Positions 44,901-52,566 of a stretch of 64,000 bases of DNA are shown in pieces (position 1 is the first letter of the stretch; each line of letters opens with the position of its first letter). The notes under the pieces are model-generated. The model saw nothing but the letters and a program-made list of their open reading frames with translations. It searched no databases and was not told the origin of the DNA. This DNA comes from Bacillus sp. UNC41MFS5 (GTDB lineage Bacteria; Bacillota; Bacilli; Bacillales_B; DSM-18226), in NCBI RefSeq assembly GCF_000686805.1, contig NZ_JMLP01000017.1, positions 1 through 64,000 on the forward strand, written 5' to 3'. The translations under genes and the position numbers were made by a program.

Positions 44901-44974
44901 AAAATCATTGAAGCAAAAACAGCGAAAGCTAATGCCGCTTTGTTCCGTAACGCCCATTTGGTAAACCAAGTCAT
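41942..44974 (-). CDS. RND family efflux transporter (SwrC/AcrB type)
   Basis: 1010 residues, twelve membrane helices in two halves with two large extracytoplasmic loops. Signatures: MDEQVTQPIEKALNGVRGKQ, the proton-relay region LVDDSIVVVENIYRR in helix 4, KVRLRPILMTALATVFAMLP and NAIVLVDRIRH in helix 11. In Firmicutes such pumps (for example SwrC/YerP) export surfactants, fatty-acid-type compounds and biocides using the proton gradient without an outer-membrane channel. Shorter than SwrC by about 50 residues but complete. Monocistronic; no periplasmic adaptor nearby. GGAGGG precedes the ATG. Confidence 0.92.
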   Translation of the reverse strand: MTWFTKWALRNKAALAFAVFASMIFGVFSYTTIPMELMPSADQPYVTISVVGNGMDAVSMDEQVTQPIEKALNGVRGKQNVAAQTGNNFTQMTVTFESDINVKEAKQQIQERISMVNLPNGVMKPYVVNLNTSEIPIVELGLTFDKEIENHELNLVENEIMPMFQDLKGVGNVITNGGNNQQVLIKVDPDKLAAAQFPLEKLYTLLQGKNASVAVGEQTLNNDATSIIVTGKLESVDDLKNIQLNNKTKLQDVADVTMQKDTQSITHLNGKNFIDVVIQKDSTSNAVTLGKQVEDTVKRINDDYNGTLQATIFMNLGNTVLDSINSMTREVLTGALFATLIIWLFLRSFRMTLITIVSIPLSLCITMILLSFFGVTLNILTLGGIAVSVGRLVDDSIVVVENIYRRKKEHDLTPAFLIEAVKEVGAAITSSTLTTVAVFLPMMIVSGGLRDLVAPFAITITCSLLASLLVSLTVVPALSARMMKKVKVKEHKTNSFYPTVLKWSLNHKWLPIILVILVVVGSVGLFVSMPKGSVDQKDSAYIAISLRYHNGTPLSEINDGISRMESILADKQGVKNHIAIAGVNEAAAQYGNLQDANVVQFMVFPKEGTDSAKFVKDIRKTKDQFPGVELTADTAGLLGVNKTTVSVDIIGKNEADIKKAAEIVKKEISTIDGVQKVDSNDQNTKPTVTITVDSKLSNAQEISQSIYAMIQPTAIGSMKIDGRTTTVKLGAIKEIQTVNDLEDLQLMTPNGPVALSSIAKIEASKEQGTIYSKDGHHYLQVNAFVDSDKLVDVASEIQKQIVGWDKNNKFGKETSAAITGSAMQSSDDLVELGKLAMFSIGIVFMILLVTLKSFRASIAILITLPLAAIGSLLGLVITQSSINISSGIGMLMLVGIVVTNAIVLVDRIRHNEANMSIREAIMEAGKVRLRPILMTALATVFAMLPLLVAHESAMSLNLVSKGLAVVVIFGLIVSTLLTLIVIPTFYELFHFRKAKKQRLHSNHVSDTLGQ

Positions 44975-45223
44975 AAAGAGGCCCTCCTAGTATTTAAGTG
45001 GTAAATTCAGGTAAATTATACCATCCGCCTAATACTATTAATAGGGTGTTTTTCCTAATTTTACAAAAAGTTAATTTCGAAAAAATAAATACCATAAGAT
45101 GAGTACTGTTGTAGTCTTGAAAAGAAAAGTACGCAAAATTTGTCGATAAATAGGTGAAAAAATTAAAATAATAGTTTATAATCATTTAGTCATATAAATT
45201 AATATATCCTTGCATTTATGCAA

Positions 45224-45297
45224 ACGAGGTTCTAGCCCCCCTCATTAAAAAAACTAAGATGAAGCAGTACTTCTATCTTGGGGTACTGTTTTTTCTA
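45224..45297 (+). promoter_or_regulatory. preQ1-I riboswitch with terminator
   Basis: GAGGTTCTAGCCCCCCTC then ATTAAAAAAACTAAG matches the class I preQ1 aptamer (stem GAGG/CCTC, loop TTCTAG, A-rich tail pairing as pseudoknot). It is followed at 45265-45294 by CAGTAC...GTACTG with a T run, an intrinsic terminator whose formation preQ1 would favour, turning off the queC operon. Confidence 0.9.
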
Positions 45298-45320
45298 TTT
45301 GAAAGGAAGTTTAGAGAAAA

Positions 45321-45977
45321 ATGTTAAAAAACGAGAAGGCAATTGTTGTGTTTAGTGGTGGCCAAGACAGCACCACTTGCTTATTTTGGGCCTTAAAACA
45401 ATTTAAAGAAGTAGAAGTCGTTACGTTCGATTACAATCAAAGGCATAGTTTAGAAATTGAATGTGCCAAAAATATAGCCAATGAACTTGGTGTCAAACAC
45501 CATATTTTAGATATGGCCTTACTAAATCAATTAGCCCCTAATGCGTTAACGCGTTCAGATATTGAAGTGACTGATGGCGGTGAAGGGGAACTTCCCTCCA
45601 CATTTGTGCCAGGTCGTAACCTATTATTCCTAACTTTTGCTGGTGTTTTAGCACGTCAGGTTGGAGCCAAGCATTTAGTCACAGGTGTGTGTGAAACAGA
45701 TTTTAGCGGCTACCCAGATTGTCGTGATATTTTTATTAAATCCCTAAATGTTACCCTGAATCTATCCATGGACGATAATTTTGTCATTCACACCCCGTTA
45801 ATGTGGATCAACAAAGCACAAACATGGGCACTAGCGGATGAATTAGGCGCATTGGAGTTTGTTCGTGAAAAAACATTAACTTGCTACAATGGTGTGATTG
45901 CGGATGGATGCGGCGAATGCCCAGCCTGCGTATTACGAAAAAGAGGGCTTGAAGACTTTTTAAATGGGAGGTTTTAG
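45321..45977 (+). CDS. queC: 7-cyano-7-deazaguanine synthase
   Basis: 218 residues. ATP-PPase P-loop [10 protein letters not shown] (10-19) for adenylation of CDG, and the C-terminal zinc site [13 protein letters not shown] plus an earlier LTCYNG Cys. Converts CDG to preQ0 in queuosine synthesis. First gene of the riboswitch-controlled operon; the start follows GAAAGGAAG. Full length. Confidence 0.95.
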   Translation: MLKNEKAIVVFSGGQDSTTCLFWALKQFKEVEVVTFDYNQRHSLEIECAKNIANELGVKHHILDMALLNQLAPNALTRSDIEVTDGGEGELPSTFVPGRNLLFLTFAGVLARQVGAKHLVTGVCETDFSGYPDCRDIFIKSLNVTLNLSMDDNFVIHTPLMWINKAQTWALADELGALEFVREKTLTCYNGVIADGCGECPACVLRKRGLEDFLNGRF

Positions 45978-45979
45978 CG

Positions 45980-46456
45980 ATGGGTTTTCGAATCGTTGAT
46001 AAACTTCAAAAAATAAATGAGGACATTCATCCACATCAATTAAAATATCATCATAAACGTGTACTCGTAAGCAAAGAGTTTACCTTCGATGCTTCGCATC
46101 ACTTGCATTGCTACGAAGGCAAGTGCAAAAATTTGCACGGCCACACGTACAGGGTTATTTTTGGAATCAGCGGTTTTGTTGATGAACGTGGCTTAATGAT
46201 CGACTTTGGCGATATTAAAGAAATTTGGAAAAATGAAATTGAAATATTCCTTGATCATCAATACTTAAATGAAACCTTACCATACATGAATACAACTGCG
46301 GAAAATATGGTGGTTTGGATTTACGAGAAAATGAAGGAAGCATTAGCAACAGAAGGGCGAATGGATCAATACCATGGAGCAAGAGTGGAATTTGTCCGTC
46401 TCTTTGAAACTCCGACCAGCTATGCAGAAGCGAGAAGGGAGTGGATGGAGGAATGA
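45980..46456 (+). CDS. queD: 6-carboxy-5,6,7,8-tetrahydropterin synthase
   Basis: 158 residues, T-fold enzyme. Zn ligands FDASHHLHCYEGKCKNLHGH-TY (His and the Cys/His pair), acid-base residues in LMIDFGDIKEIW and FLDHQYLNET, ending with ENMVVWIYEKMK. Converts 7,8-dihydroneopterin triphosphate to carboxy-tetrahydropterin. A 25-residue N-terminal extension precedes the fold. Starts two bases after queC. Confidence 0.95.
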   Translation: MGFRIVDKLQKINEDIHPHQLKYHHKRVLVSKEFTFDASHHLHCYEGKCKNLHGHTYRVIFGISGFVDERGLMIDFGDIKEIWKNEIEIFLDHQYLNETLPYMNTTAENMVVWIYEKMKEALATEGRMDQYHGARVEFVRLFETPTSYAEARREWMEE

Positions 46457-47181
46457 GTAAGATTCCTGTTCTAGAAATTTTTGGCCCAACCATTCAAGGA
46501 GAAGGGATGGTTATTGGTCAAAAAACAATGTTTGTACGGACGGCCGGCTGTGATTATTCCTGCAGCTGGTGTGATTCTGCCTTTACATGGGATGGCAGCG
46601 CCAAAGAGGATATTCAACAAATGACCGCTGAAGAAATCTGGGAAGAATTAAAAAAAGTCGGCGGCGATAATTTCTCGTTTGTGACGATCTCTGGGGGAAA
46701 TCCGGCACTGCTTAAAAATTTAGATGTATTTATTGATTTATTAAAAGAAAAAGACATCAAGATTGGTATCGAAACACAAGGGAGCAGATGGCAAGACTGG
46801 TTCTTAAACGTTGATGAGCTAACGATTTCACCAAAGCCGCCAAGTTCCAATATGGTCACAAATTTTGAAATCTTAGATTCTATTTTTCAAAATTTAAACG
46901 ATAATGATTTTAAACATCAAGTGAGTCTTAAGGTCGTCATCTTTGATGTAAACGATCTTGAATATGCGAAAAAGGTTCATCACCGCTACCCAGAGATTCC
47001 TTTTTACCTCCAGGTTGGGAATGATGATATCACGAATGTGAATAACAATGAATTAATTGAAAAGTTACTGAAGAAATATGAGTGGTTAGTCGATTGTGTG
47101 GTTTTAGACCCAGAGTTGAATGATGTAAAAGTTTTACCACAATTACATGCCCTGCTTTGGGGAAATAAGCGAGGCGTGTAA
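46453..47181 (+). CDS. queE: 7-carboxy-7-deazaguanine synthase
   Basis: 242 residues, radical-SAM enzyme with CxxxCxxC cluster motif Cys33-X3-Cys37-X2-Cys40 in AGCDYSCSWCDSAFTW. LEIFGPTIQGEGMVIGQKTM is the QueE start block and GIETQGSRWQDW follows. Converts carboxy-tetrahydropterin to CDG. ATG 46453 overlaps the queD stop (ATGA), with GGATGGAGGA before it. Confidence 0.95.
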   Translation: MSKIPVLEIFGPTIQGEGMVIGQKTMFVRTAGCDYSCSWCDSAFTWDGSAKEDIQQMTAEEIWEELKKVGGDNFSFVTISGGNPALLKNLDVFIDLLKEKDIKIGIETQGSRWQDWFLNVDELTISPKPPSSNMVTNFEILDSIFQNLNDNDFKHQVSLKVVIFDVNDLEYAKKVHHRYPEIPFYLQVGNDDITNVNNNELIEKLLKKYEWLVDCVVLDPELNDVKVLPQLHALLWGNKRGV

Positions 47182-47216
47182 GGACGAATAAAGGTTACAA
47201 AGAGAGTAGGGATAGA

Positions 47217-47756
47217 ATGAGAATTCTATTGTATTTAATATCAATCGTTACGGCGAACGTTGTTACGGCAGCTTTCGCACCGTTGCAAATGGGCGTATTT
47301 ATTGTTCCAATGGGAACATTATTTATTGGTGCCACGTTTATCTTTCGAGACTTGGTCCAAAATAAATATGGAAGAAAGAAGACTTATATTTTCATAGGAA
47401 CTGCTTTATTTCTATCTGCAGTTGTGTCATCCATTTTAGGGGATACACTAATCATCGTCTTAGCTTCGGCTCTCTCGTTTGCTGTGGCAGAAACAACAGA
47501 TACAGAGATTTATACAAGATTGAAACTGCCTATGAGCTGGAGAGTTTTTTATAGTGGAATCGTCGGGGGCCTATTGGATTCGGTGATCTTCGTCATAATT
47601 GGCCTTAGCCCGCTGGGAGCCAACTTCTTACCATGGGAGGCCGTACCTGCAGCAATTCTCGGGCAAGTCATTGTGAAAACGATTATCCAGGGAATCGCAG
47701 CAGTAATTTTAAGCCAGGTAACTAACTCAACGACTAAAAATGCACTGTCAAAATAA
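47217..47756 (+). CDS. VUT family queuosine-precursor transporter
   Basis: 179 residues, about five to six hydrophobic segments. TANVVTAAFAPLQMGVFIVPMG, GATFIFRDLVQNKYGRKKTY, FAVAETTDTEIYTRLK and ILGQVIVKTIIQGIAAVIL are features of the COG1738/YhhQ family that imports preQ0, preQ1 or related bases. Its place after queE in the preQ1-controlled unit supports that substrate. queF is not in the operon here. Confidence 0.8.
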   Translation: MRILLYLISIVTANVVTAAFAPLQMGVFIVPMGTLFIGATFIFRDLVQNKYGRKKTYIFIGTALFLSAVVSSILGDTLIIVLASALSFAVAETTDTEIYTRLKLPMSWRVFYSGIVGGLLDSVIFVIIGLSPLGANFLPWEAVPAAILGQVIVKTIIQGIAAVILSQVTNSTTKNALSK

Positions 47757-47762
47757 TGTAAA

Positions 47763-47802
47763 AAAAAGCTCCAAACCAAGTTCATTCGGTTTGGAGCTTT
47801 TT
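47763..47802. terminator. bidirectional terminator
   Basis: AAAAAGCTCCAAACC...GGTTTGGAGCTTTTT, fifteen-base arms, between the convergent VUT and HAD genes. Confidence 0.85.
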
Positions 47803-47839
47803 GATAATCGCTACTATTTACATTAGATATAAAACAACT

Positions 47840-48637
47840 CTAAATCGCATAGGATTGTTTTGATTTAAGAAGATATCGTTCTATAAACTGAGCTAATCCA
47901 TCATTTTCGTGGTGTCCTGTAATAAAATCAGCCGCCGCTTTAACGTCTTCACTTGCGTTCCCCATTGCTACACCAGTTCCAACATGTCGAAGCATCTCGA
48001 TATCATTGGGTCCGTCTCCAATAGCGACAACTTCATTTGGACTGATCCGATATTCACGAAGGAGGCTTTTTAATGCAGACCATTTCGAAACATTAGGAGC
48101 AAGCAATTCAAACCCATCATTCCAATTGATGACTTCTGCTTCCTTGTTAAATAATGCGGAAATGTTTGGACATGGTGCACCTGTTCGAACACTATATTTA
48201 AGAACATCTTGGTAATTTGCCTGTCTTAAATCTCCAATATATTGTGGCGGAATTTGCCCCACTTGTGTCCAATAATCAATTTCTTCATTTGTCTCCTTGC
48301 AATAAACACCATTTGCTGTATGGATAATAACATTCCAAGCATTTTCAGCAGTCAGATGGTGGAATCGTTCATCGTTCAGTCGGACGGTTTTCATATGCAT
48401 CGTTTTTCCTGACTCTGCATCGTGAATAGCGGCACCATTCAAACAGATCATTGGAGTTCGTAATCCAATTTCTTTATGGTAAGGAGCTGTTACTTCATAG
48501 TGTCGACCAGTTGCCAGAAACACCATGACTCCCTGATTCATGAGGGTATTAACGGCTTCCATATTTCGGCTGGAAATGTTGTTTGAGGCTTTTAGTAGAG
48601 TACCATCCATATCAATAAACATTGCACGCACATTCAT
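47840..48637 (-). CDS. Cof-type HAD-IIB hydrolase
   Basis: 265 residues. Motif I MFIDMDGTLLKA (Asp8, Asp10), motif II FLATGRHYE, motif IV AIGDGPNDIEMLRHVGTGVA-MGNASEDVK. Type C2 cap between. Probably a phosphosugar or phosphonucleotide phosphatase. Only moderately similar to the other HAD at 24497. ATG follows GAGGAGG. Monocistronic. Confidence 0.88.
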   Translation of the reverse strand: MNVRAMFIDMDGTLLKASNNISSRNMEAVNTLMNQGVMVFLATGRHYEVTAPYHKEIGLRTPMICLNGAAIHDAESGKTMHMKTVRLNDERFHHLTAENAWNVIIHTANGVYCKETNEEIDYWTQVGQIPPQYIGDLRQANYQDVLKYSVRTGAPCPNISALFNKEAEVINWNDGFELLAPNVSKWSALKSLLREYRISPNEVVAIGDGPNDIEMLRHVGTGVAMGNASEDVKAAADFITGHHENDGLAQFIERYLLKSKQSYAI

Positions 48638-48762
48638 TTATATTGCCTCCTCATTCGTTGTTAATCCAATCATAACATCTGAATATTAAAGTCTTGTAAA
48701 CTCAGTGTACAGATTAAATTAAGTTTAAGTGGAGGCAAATGACGAACGAAAGGCGGATGGGC

Positions 48763-49179
48763 TTATCTAACTTCCCTTAAACCCTTCCATTTATGAATCT
48801 CTTGAATACCTTCCTCACAAACTCCATAGGAACGCCAGGAACAAGTTTTACACACAATTTGAATATCGGAGGGGACGACAAACTTTCTGATGCATGATTC
48901 AATGTCTTCCCATGTCAGAATTTGTCCGATTTCAAGTCCTATTTTATCTAAAATATCCTGATCTCTTCTATAAATATTGTCGTCCTGGCAGTGGTATTGA
49001 CCAGAGTTGGGGTATTTTTCACACAACTGATCAGGACCCTTAACGAGCTGAATTAACGTCTTAGGGTTATTTCTCAAGGTTTGATGCAATCGTGTCATAT
49101 TTTTTACATATTCTTCTGAATAGCCCATTCCCCGATAGCCCAAAAGGCAAAAAAGATGATGACCTCGAAGTTTATACAT
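48763..49179 (-). CDS. DUF1284 protein
   Basis: 138 residues. MYKLRGHHLFCLLGYRGMGY is the DUF1284 start block; conserved Cys/His sites include DQLCEKYP, QYHCQDDN, ESCIRKF and VCKTCSWRSYGVC, which could bind a metal or Fe-S cluster. Function unknown. ATG follows TAGGAGGAG. Monocistronic. Confidence 0.75.
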   Translation of the reverse strand: MYKLRGHHLFCLLGYRGMGYSEEYVKNMTRLHQTLRNNPKTLIQLVKGPDQLCEKYPNSGQYHCQDDNIYRRDQDILDKIGLEIGQILTWEDIESCIRKFVVPSDIQIVCKTCSWRSYGVCEEGIQEIHKWKGLREVR

Positions 49180-49319
49180 AATTCTCCTCCTAGTTCATAG
49201 ATGTTAACTGTGAATTACAATGAGTTAACATTGCCTTTTTTCATCATAACATATTACATCTGAACAATTGATTACATTTTTTGTTTCACTAAGAGGAGCA
49301 AAAAATTCCATACACTCAC

Positions 49320-49398
49320 AAACATCACCGACCGTTTGCAGCGTAGCTGAAATTTTTTCACTAATTTCGATCGTGAATTCACCTTCAATTTCCATCAA
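49320..49398 (-). pseudogene. decayed C-terminal half of an acyl carrier protein
   Basis: The - strand reads MEIEGEFTIEISEKISATLQ then TVGDV, nearly the same as MEIEDEFAIEISEKIAATLQ-TVGDV of the orphan ACP at 36015. The region with the phosphopantetheine Ser is missing; upstream is an unrelated GGAGGAG-ATG with an early stop. Confidence 0.7.
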
Positions 49399-49425
49399 GC
49401 TGGTTCCATTTCTCCTCCTTGACCT

Positions 49426-49890
49426 CTAACATTGACTAAGTTTCACCATCGATAATGATGCGGCATTTATGTTGTTGTTCCCTAAAATCGGTAGTAGTGT
49501 ATCTGTAGCAGTTCCTATATTTCGTAGCTCAATTGTGGAATTTTTGGGAATATGGATAATTGCTTGTCCTATAAGCATTAGCGTTGCATTATTCACTTGT
49601 CTTGTAATGCCAAAGTTGGTTGAATTCCCAGGAACCAAAGATTGATTCAAGAAAATACCATATACCGAAGTTGAAGCAGGACCATCAATGAGTAACGTAT
49701 ATTCTATCTTATAGTCTCCTGATTTCAAGACGGTTATAGTACCTCTATTCTGGGAAAATCTAATGTTTTTCAAAGAGCCGTGTTGATTAAATCGTATCTT
49801 TTCATTGGGTCTTACTAAGATTGGTTCGGTTCCTACAAGTGTAACATAACCATATGCCACAGAAGATTTCTTCCAATTTCGATCAGACAA
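49426..49890 (-). CDS. BclA C-terminal-domain-like jelly-roll protein
   Basis: 154 residues. TNF/C1q-like jelly roll as at the C-terminus of the exosporium protein BclA: AYGYVTLVGTEPILVRPNEK, GDYKIEYTLLIDGPASTSVY, GIFLNQSLVPGNSTNFG, QAIIHIPKNSTIELRN and NAASLSMVKL. There is no collagen-like GXX repeat or exosporium-targeting N-terminus, so this is a stand-alone domain. Probably a spore-surface or trimeric extracellular protein (inference). Next to the RCC1-like gene, divergent across about 140 bases. Confidence 0.8.
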   Translation of the reverse strand: MSDRNWKKSSVAYGYVTLVGTEPILVRPNEKIRFNQHGSLKNIRFSQNRGTITVLKSGDYKIEYTLLIDGPASTSVYGIFLNQSLVPGNSTNFGITRQVNNATLMLIGQAIIHIPKNSTIELRNIGTATDTLLPILGNNNINAASLSMVKLSQC

Positions 49891-50031
49891 TTTTAAATCA
49901 CCACCTTTTCAATCTACTATTATATGATATTAGAGAATGAAGGAAATGATTGTACGAATTTGACGAGCAACGTAGAGTTACATATACTTGTCAGGAAATT
50001 GCACGGTTACTTATATTAAAGGAGGTAAAAC

Positions 50032-50925
50032 ATGAATTACATTTCACCGAAAGAAGCGGTGTTAAAGGTGAAACGGTGGCCTAAAGATACCATAGCTGCT
50101 GGTCGTCGTCATACCGTTGGGCTTAAATCGGACGGTACGGTGACGGCTGTGGGTGATAATAAATATGGCCAATGTGATGTAAGCGGCTGGCGCGATATTG
50201 TGGCGGTCGCCGCTGGTAATGTTCATATGGCAACGAACACGGGTAATGCTCATACAATTGGTCTTAAATCTGACAGTACGGTGGCGGCTGTAGGTTGGAA
50301 TAGGCATGACCAATGCGATGTAAACGACTGGCGTGATATTGTAGCAGTGGCGGCGGGTTGGTGTCGTACAATTGGTCTTAAATCCGATGGCACGGTGGTA
50401 GCAATGGGACGAAATAATGAAGGGGAATGCAATGTAAGCGGCTGGCATGAAATTGTGGCGGTCGCTGCGGGTGACTGGCATACGATCGGTCTTAAATTGG
50501 ACGGCACAGTGAAAGCTGTGGGTAATAATCGGTATCGCCAATGTGATGTAAGCGACTGGAGCGATATTGTGGCGGTCGCGGCGGGTTATCTTCATACCGT
50601 TGGGCTTAAATCGGACGGTACAGTGACGGCTGTCGGTTTGAATAAACATGACCAATGCGATGTAAGCGGCTGGAGTGGTATTGTGGCAATAGCGGTGGGT
50701 AGTAATCATACCGTTGGCCTAAAATCGGACGGTACGGTGGCGGCTGTGGGTTGGAATAAGTTTGGCCAATGTAATGTAAGTGATTGGCGTGATATTGTGG
50801 CGATAGCGGCGGGTTGTGCCCATACCGTCGGTCTTAAATCGGACGGCACGGTGATAGCAGTGGGTGATAATGAATTTAGACAATGCGATGTAAGCGGCTG
50901 GAGCGGCATCCAACTGCAGCAGTGA
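50032..50925 (+). CDS. RCC1-like repeat protein (seven 38-residue units)
   Basis: 297 residues made of seven units of the form DIVAVAAG--HT-GLKSDGTV then -AVG-N--GQCDVSGW-, 38 residues (114 bases) each, predicting a seven-bladed beta-propeller. Unit 2 carries a nine-residue insert that duplicates part of itself (HMATNTGNAHT). No signal peptide or catalytic motif, so a binding scaffold. ATG follows AAAGGAGG. After the stop the DNA still resembles an eighth unit out of frame, so the present C-terminus may be a recent truncation. DNA repeats are near identical and prone to recombination. Confidence 0.85.
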   Translation: MNYISPKEAVLKVKRWPKDTIAAGRRHTVGLKSDGTVTAVGDNKYGQCDVSGWRDIVAVAAGNVHMATNTGNAHTIGLKSDSTVAAVGWNRHDQCDVNDWRDIVAVAAGWCRTIGLKSDGTVVAMGRNNEGECNVSGWHEIVAVAAGDWHTIGLKLDGTVKAVGNNRYRQCDVSDWSDIVAVAAGYLHTVGLKSDGTVTAVGLNKHDQCDVSGWSGIVAIAVGSNHTVGLKSDGTVAAVGWNKFGQCNVSDWRDIVAIAAGCAHTVGLKSDGTVIAVGDNEFRQCDVSGWSGIQLQQ

Positions 50926-50941
50926 CACACGAATTTGGGCA

Positions 50942-51136
50942 ATGCAAGGAATCCAAAGTGTTAATCTCTCTGCCGGTTACAGCCATGAACATACATCGTC
51001 TGAAACGTTGAATATTGACACCTGTTATAACACGGCTGCCTTAATAGGCGAGGTCTTTCGGGACTACAGAAATTTGCAAAGGACCTTGAGACAAATCGAG
51101 AGGCTGGAATTGAATGAATGGAGTGAAGTGAGATGA
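50942..51136 (+). other. reading frame downstream of the RCC1-like gene, possible decayed eighth repeat
   Basis: 64 codons (MQGIQSVNLSAGYSHEHTSS...) whose stop overlaps the GGCT start (ATGA). GIQSVNLSAGYSHEHT resembles GIVAIAAGCAHTVG of the propeller, and the other frame holds EFGQCKESK, so the first part is likely the shifted eighth RCC1 unit. The later FRDYRNLQRTLRQIERLE part is helical and may be the real tail. Start site weak. Confidence 0.4.
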
Positions 51137-51555
51137 ACAATATTTTTGTGTTCGTTTATGGCACGTTAAGAAAAAATGAGAGTAACCACTATTTAATGAA
51201 AGGTGCTACACTAATCGCCTGCCAAGCATGGGCGAATGGGCGTCTTTTTGATACAGGTCATGGTTACCCGGCATTGAAGGAATCGATGAGCGATAAAGTC
51301 TATGGTGAATTGTACCTTGTATCCGAGGAACAGCTTCTTAGGCTGGATGAATTGGAAGGATACCGTCCAAATAGTAGAAATAACTTATACATCCGCAAAA
51401 AGCAAGTTGTATTTTATGAAAATGGCAAAATTGAAGCCTATCTATATTTCATGGCGGAACAACATGGGAATATGTTGGAAAATCATATTGAATCAGGTGA
51501 TTGGAAGGTTTATAGATTTGCGAAGCCTGCCTCACCGATTTTAAGGAAAGAATGA
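51133..51555 (+). CDS. gamma-glutamylcyclotransferase (AIG2-like) family protein
   Basis: 140 residues. FVFVYGTLRKNESNHYLMKG is the substrate-binding YGTLR signature; GHGYPALKES and YGELYLVSEEQLLRLDELEG-Y carry the catalytic Glu. Enzymes of this fold cyclise gamma-glutamyl amines to 5-oxoproline; substrate not certain. Overlaps the preceding frame by four bases. Confidence 0.85.
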   Translation: MNNIFVFVYGTLRKNESNHYLMKGATLIACQAWANGRLFDTGHGYPALKESMSDKVYGELYLVSEEQLLRLDELEGYRPNSRNNLYIRKKQVVFYENGKIEAYLYFMAEQHGNMLENHIESGDWKVYRFAKPASPILRKE

Positions 51556-51635
51556 GATCCACTATTGGAACATCCGGACAGGTTTCTTGAAGGAAATATG
51601 GTTTTTTATAAATAACCGGAGAAGGGAGTTTAAAT

Positions 51636-52172
51636 ATGGGTGATAAAGAAAAAACGTATTATCAACGTGGCACCGAGGAACTCAAATTTAAAAATATGTC
51701 AGCACATAAACTTGTACTAGAATTTAACAATAGTGCGACTGAAGATTTCATCAAGAAAGAAAAGATTGTTAAAGAATTATTTGGTAGTGTAGGAGAGAAC
51801 CCTAGTATTGAACACAATTTCCATTGTGATTTAGGATACAATATTCATGTCGGGGATAATTTCTATGCTGGATATAATTGCACTATTTTAGATATGGCTG
51901 AAGTTAGGATTGGACAAAACTGTATGATAGGTCCTAATGTCGGGATATACACTGCTGGTCATTCAACCGAGCCAAAGGGTAGAAACAAGAGTGGTTATGC
52001 GATTCCAATTAGGATTGGTAATGATGTATGGATTGGCGGTAGTTGTGTAATCCTTCCTGGAGTCACAATTGGTGATCATTCGATTGTTGCTGCTGGTTCT
52101 GTAGTTACAAAAGATGTTCCCACTAATACAATAGTTGCTGGAAATCCTGCAAAGATACTGAAAAATATATAA
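51636..52172 (+). CDS. sugar O-acetyltransferase, maltose/galactoside type
   Basis: 178 residues. Left-handed beta-helix hexapeptide repeats (FHCDLGYNIHVGDNFYAGYN, VRIGQNCMIGPNVGIYTAGH with catalytic His, IRIGNDVWIGGSCVILPGVT, AAGSVVTKDVPTNTIVAGNP). The TAGHST motif and GNPAK end mark the Maa/LacA group, acetyl-CoA dependent. Cytosolic trimer. ATG follows AGAAGGGAG. Confidence 0.9.
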   Translation: MGDKEKTYYQRGTEELKFKNMSAHKLVLEFNNSATEDFIKKEKIVKELFGSVGENPSIEHNFHCDLGYNIHVGDNFYAGYNCTILDMAEVRIGQNCMIGPNVGIYTAGHSTEPKGRNKSGYAIPIRIGNDVWIGGSCVILPGVTIGDHSIVAAGSVVTKDVPTNTIVAGNPAKILKNI

Positions 52173-52318
52173 TGTTTAAGCATTCCTAATCACGGAATTG
52201 CCGTGCGAGTTTTTACTACTAAAATAACAAAACTATCATAGAAATTTCAGTCTTACGAAATGGTATGTAATTTACTACACGAATTCAAAGTGGAAAATAA
52301 AATAGCAATGACATAGTA

Positions 52319-52385
52319 AAAGCCGCCAAATTGGCGGCTCTTAAGGTTTAGTGTTGGACTTGCTTTTGGTGCTCCAAGAGTGAAA
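52319..52385 (-). pseudogene. 3' tail plus terminator of a membrane protein gene, copy A
   Basis: The - strand reads LGAPKASPTLNLKSRQFGGF across a GCCGCCA...TGGCGGC hairpin. The same tail, HGASKASPTISREPPFLGGF, occurs at 62800-62990 with more of the gene. The + strand side of the hairpin may also end the acetyltransferase transcript. Confidence 0.45.
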
Positions 52386-52393
52386 AATAAAAT

Positions 52394-52439
52394 GTACCCT
52401 ATAGAGTAGACACTTAAAAAGGTCTGCCCTATAGGGTAC
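52394..52439. mobile_element. two IS ends head to head (collapsed insertion sequence)
   Basis: GTACCCTATAGAGTAGACAC and, inverted, GTACCCTATAGGGCAGACCT lie almost back to back. Ends of this form resemble IS3-family terminal repeats; the transposase is gone, leaving a 46-base inverted repeat. Confidence 0.45.
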
Positions 52440-52566
52440 TTTATTTGTCATGATGAAGGAATAAAAGCTTCATGAGCAGAATAAAAGTCATAGTGATCAT
52501 GATTTTGTTGTATTCTCAAAAGAAATGATTTGAAAGATTAAACTAAACAGTGAGGAGATTGGTTGT

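Noticed and set aside
50080..50920. Regular direct repeats suggestive of a CRISPR array
   Set aside because: The period is 114 bases, in frame, and encodes a 38-residue propeller unit; there are no unique spacers between short identical repeats and no cas genes.
50062..50942. Long - strand frames opposite the RCC1-like gene
   Set aside because: They mirror the 114-base repeats of the + strand gene, have no ribosome binding site and show low-complexity His/Thr/Arg composition.
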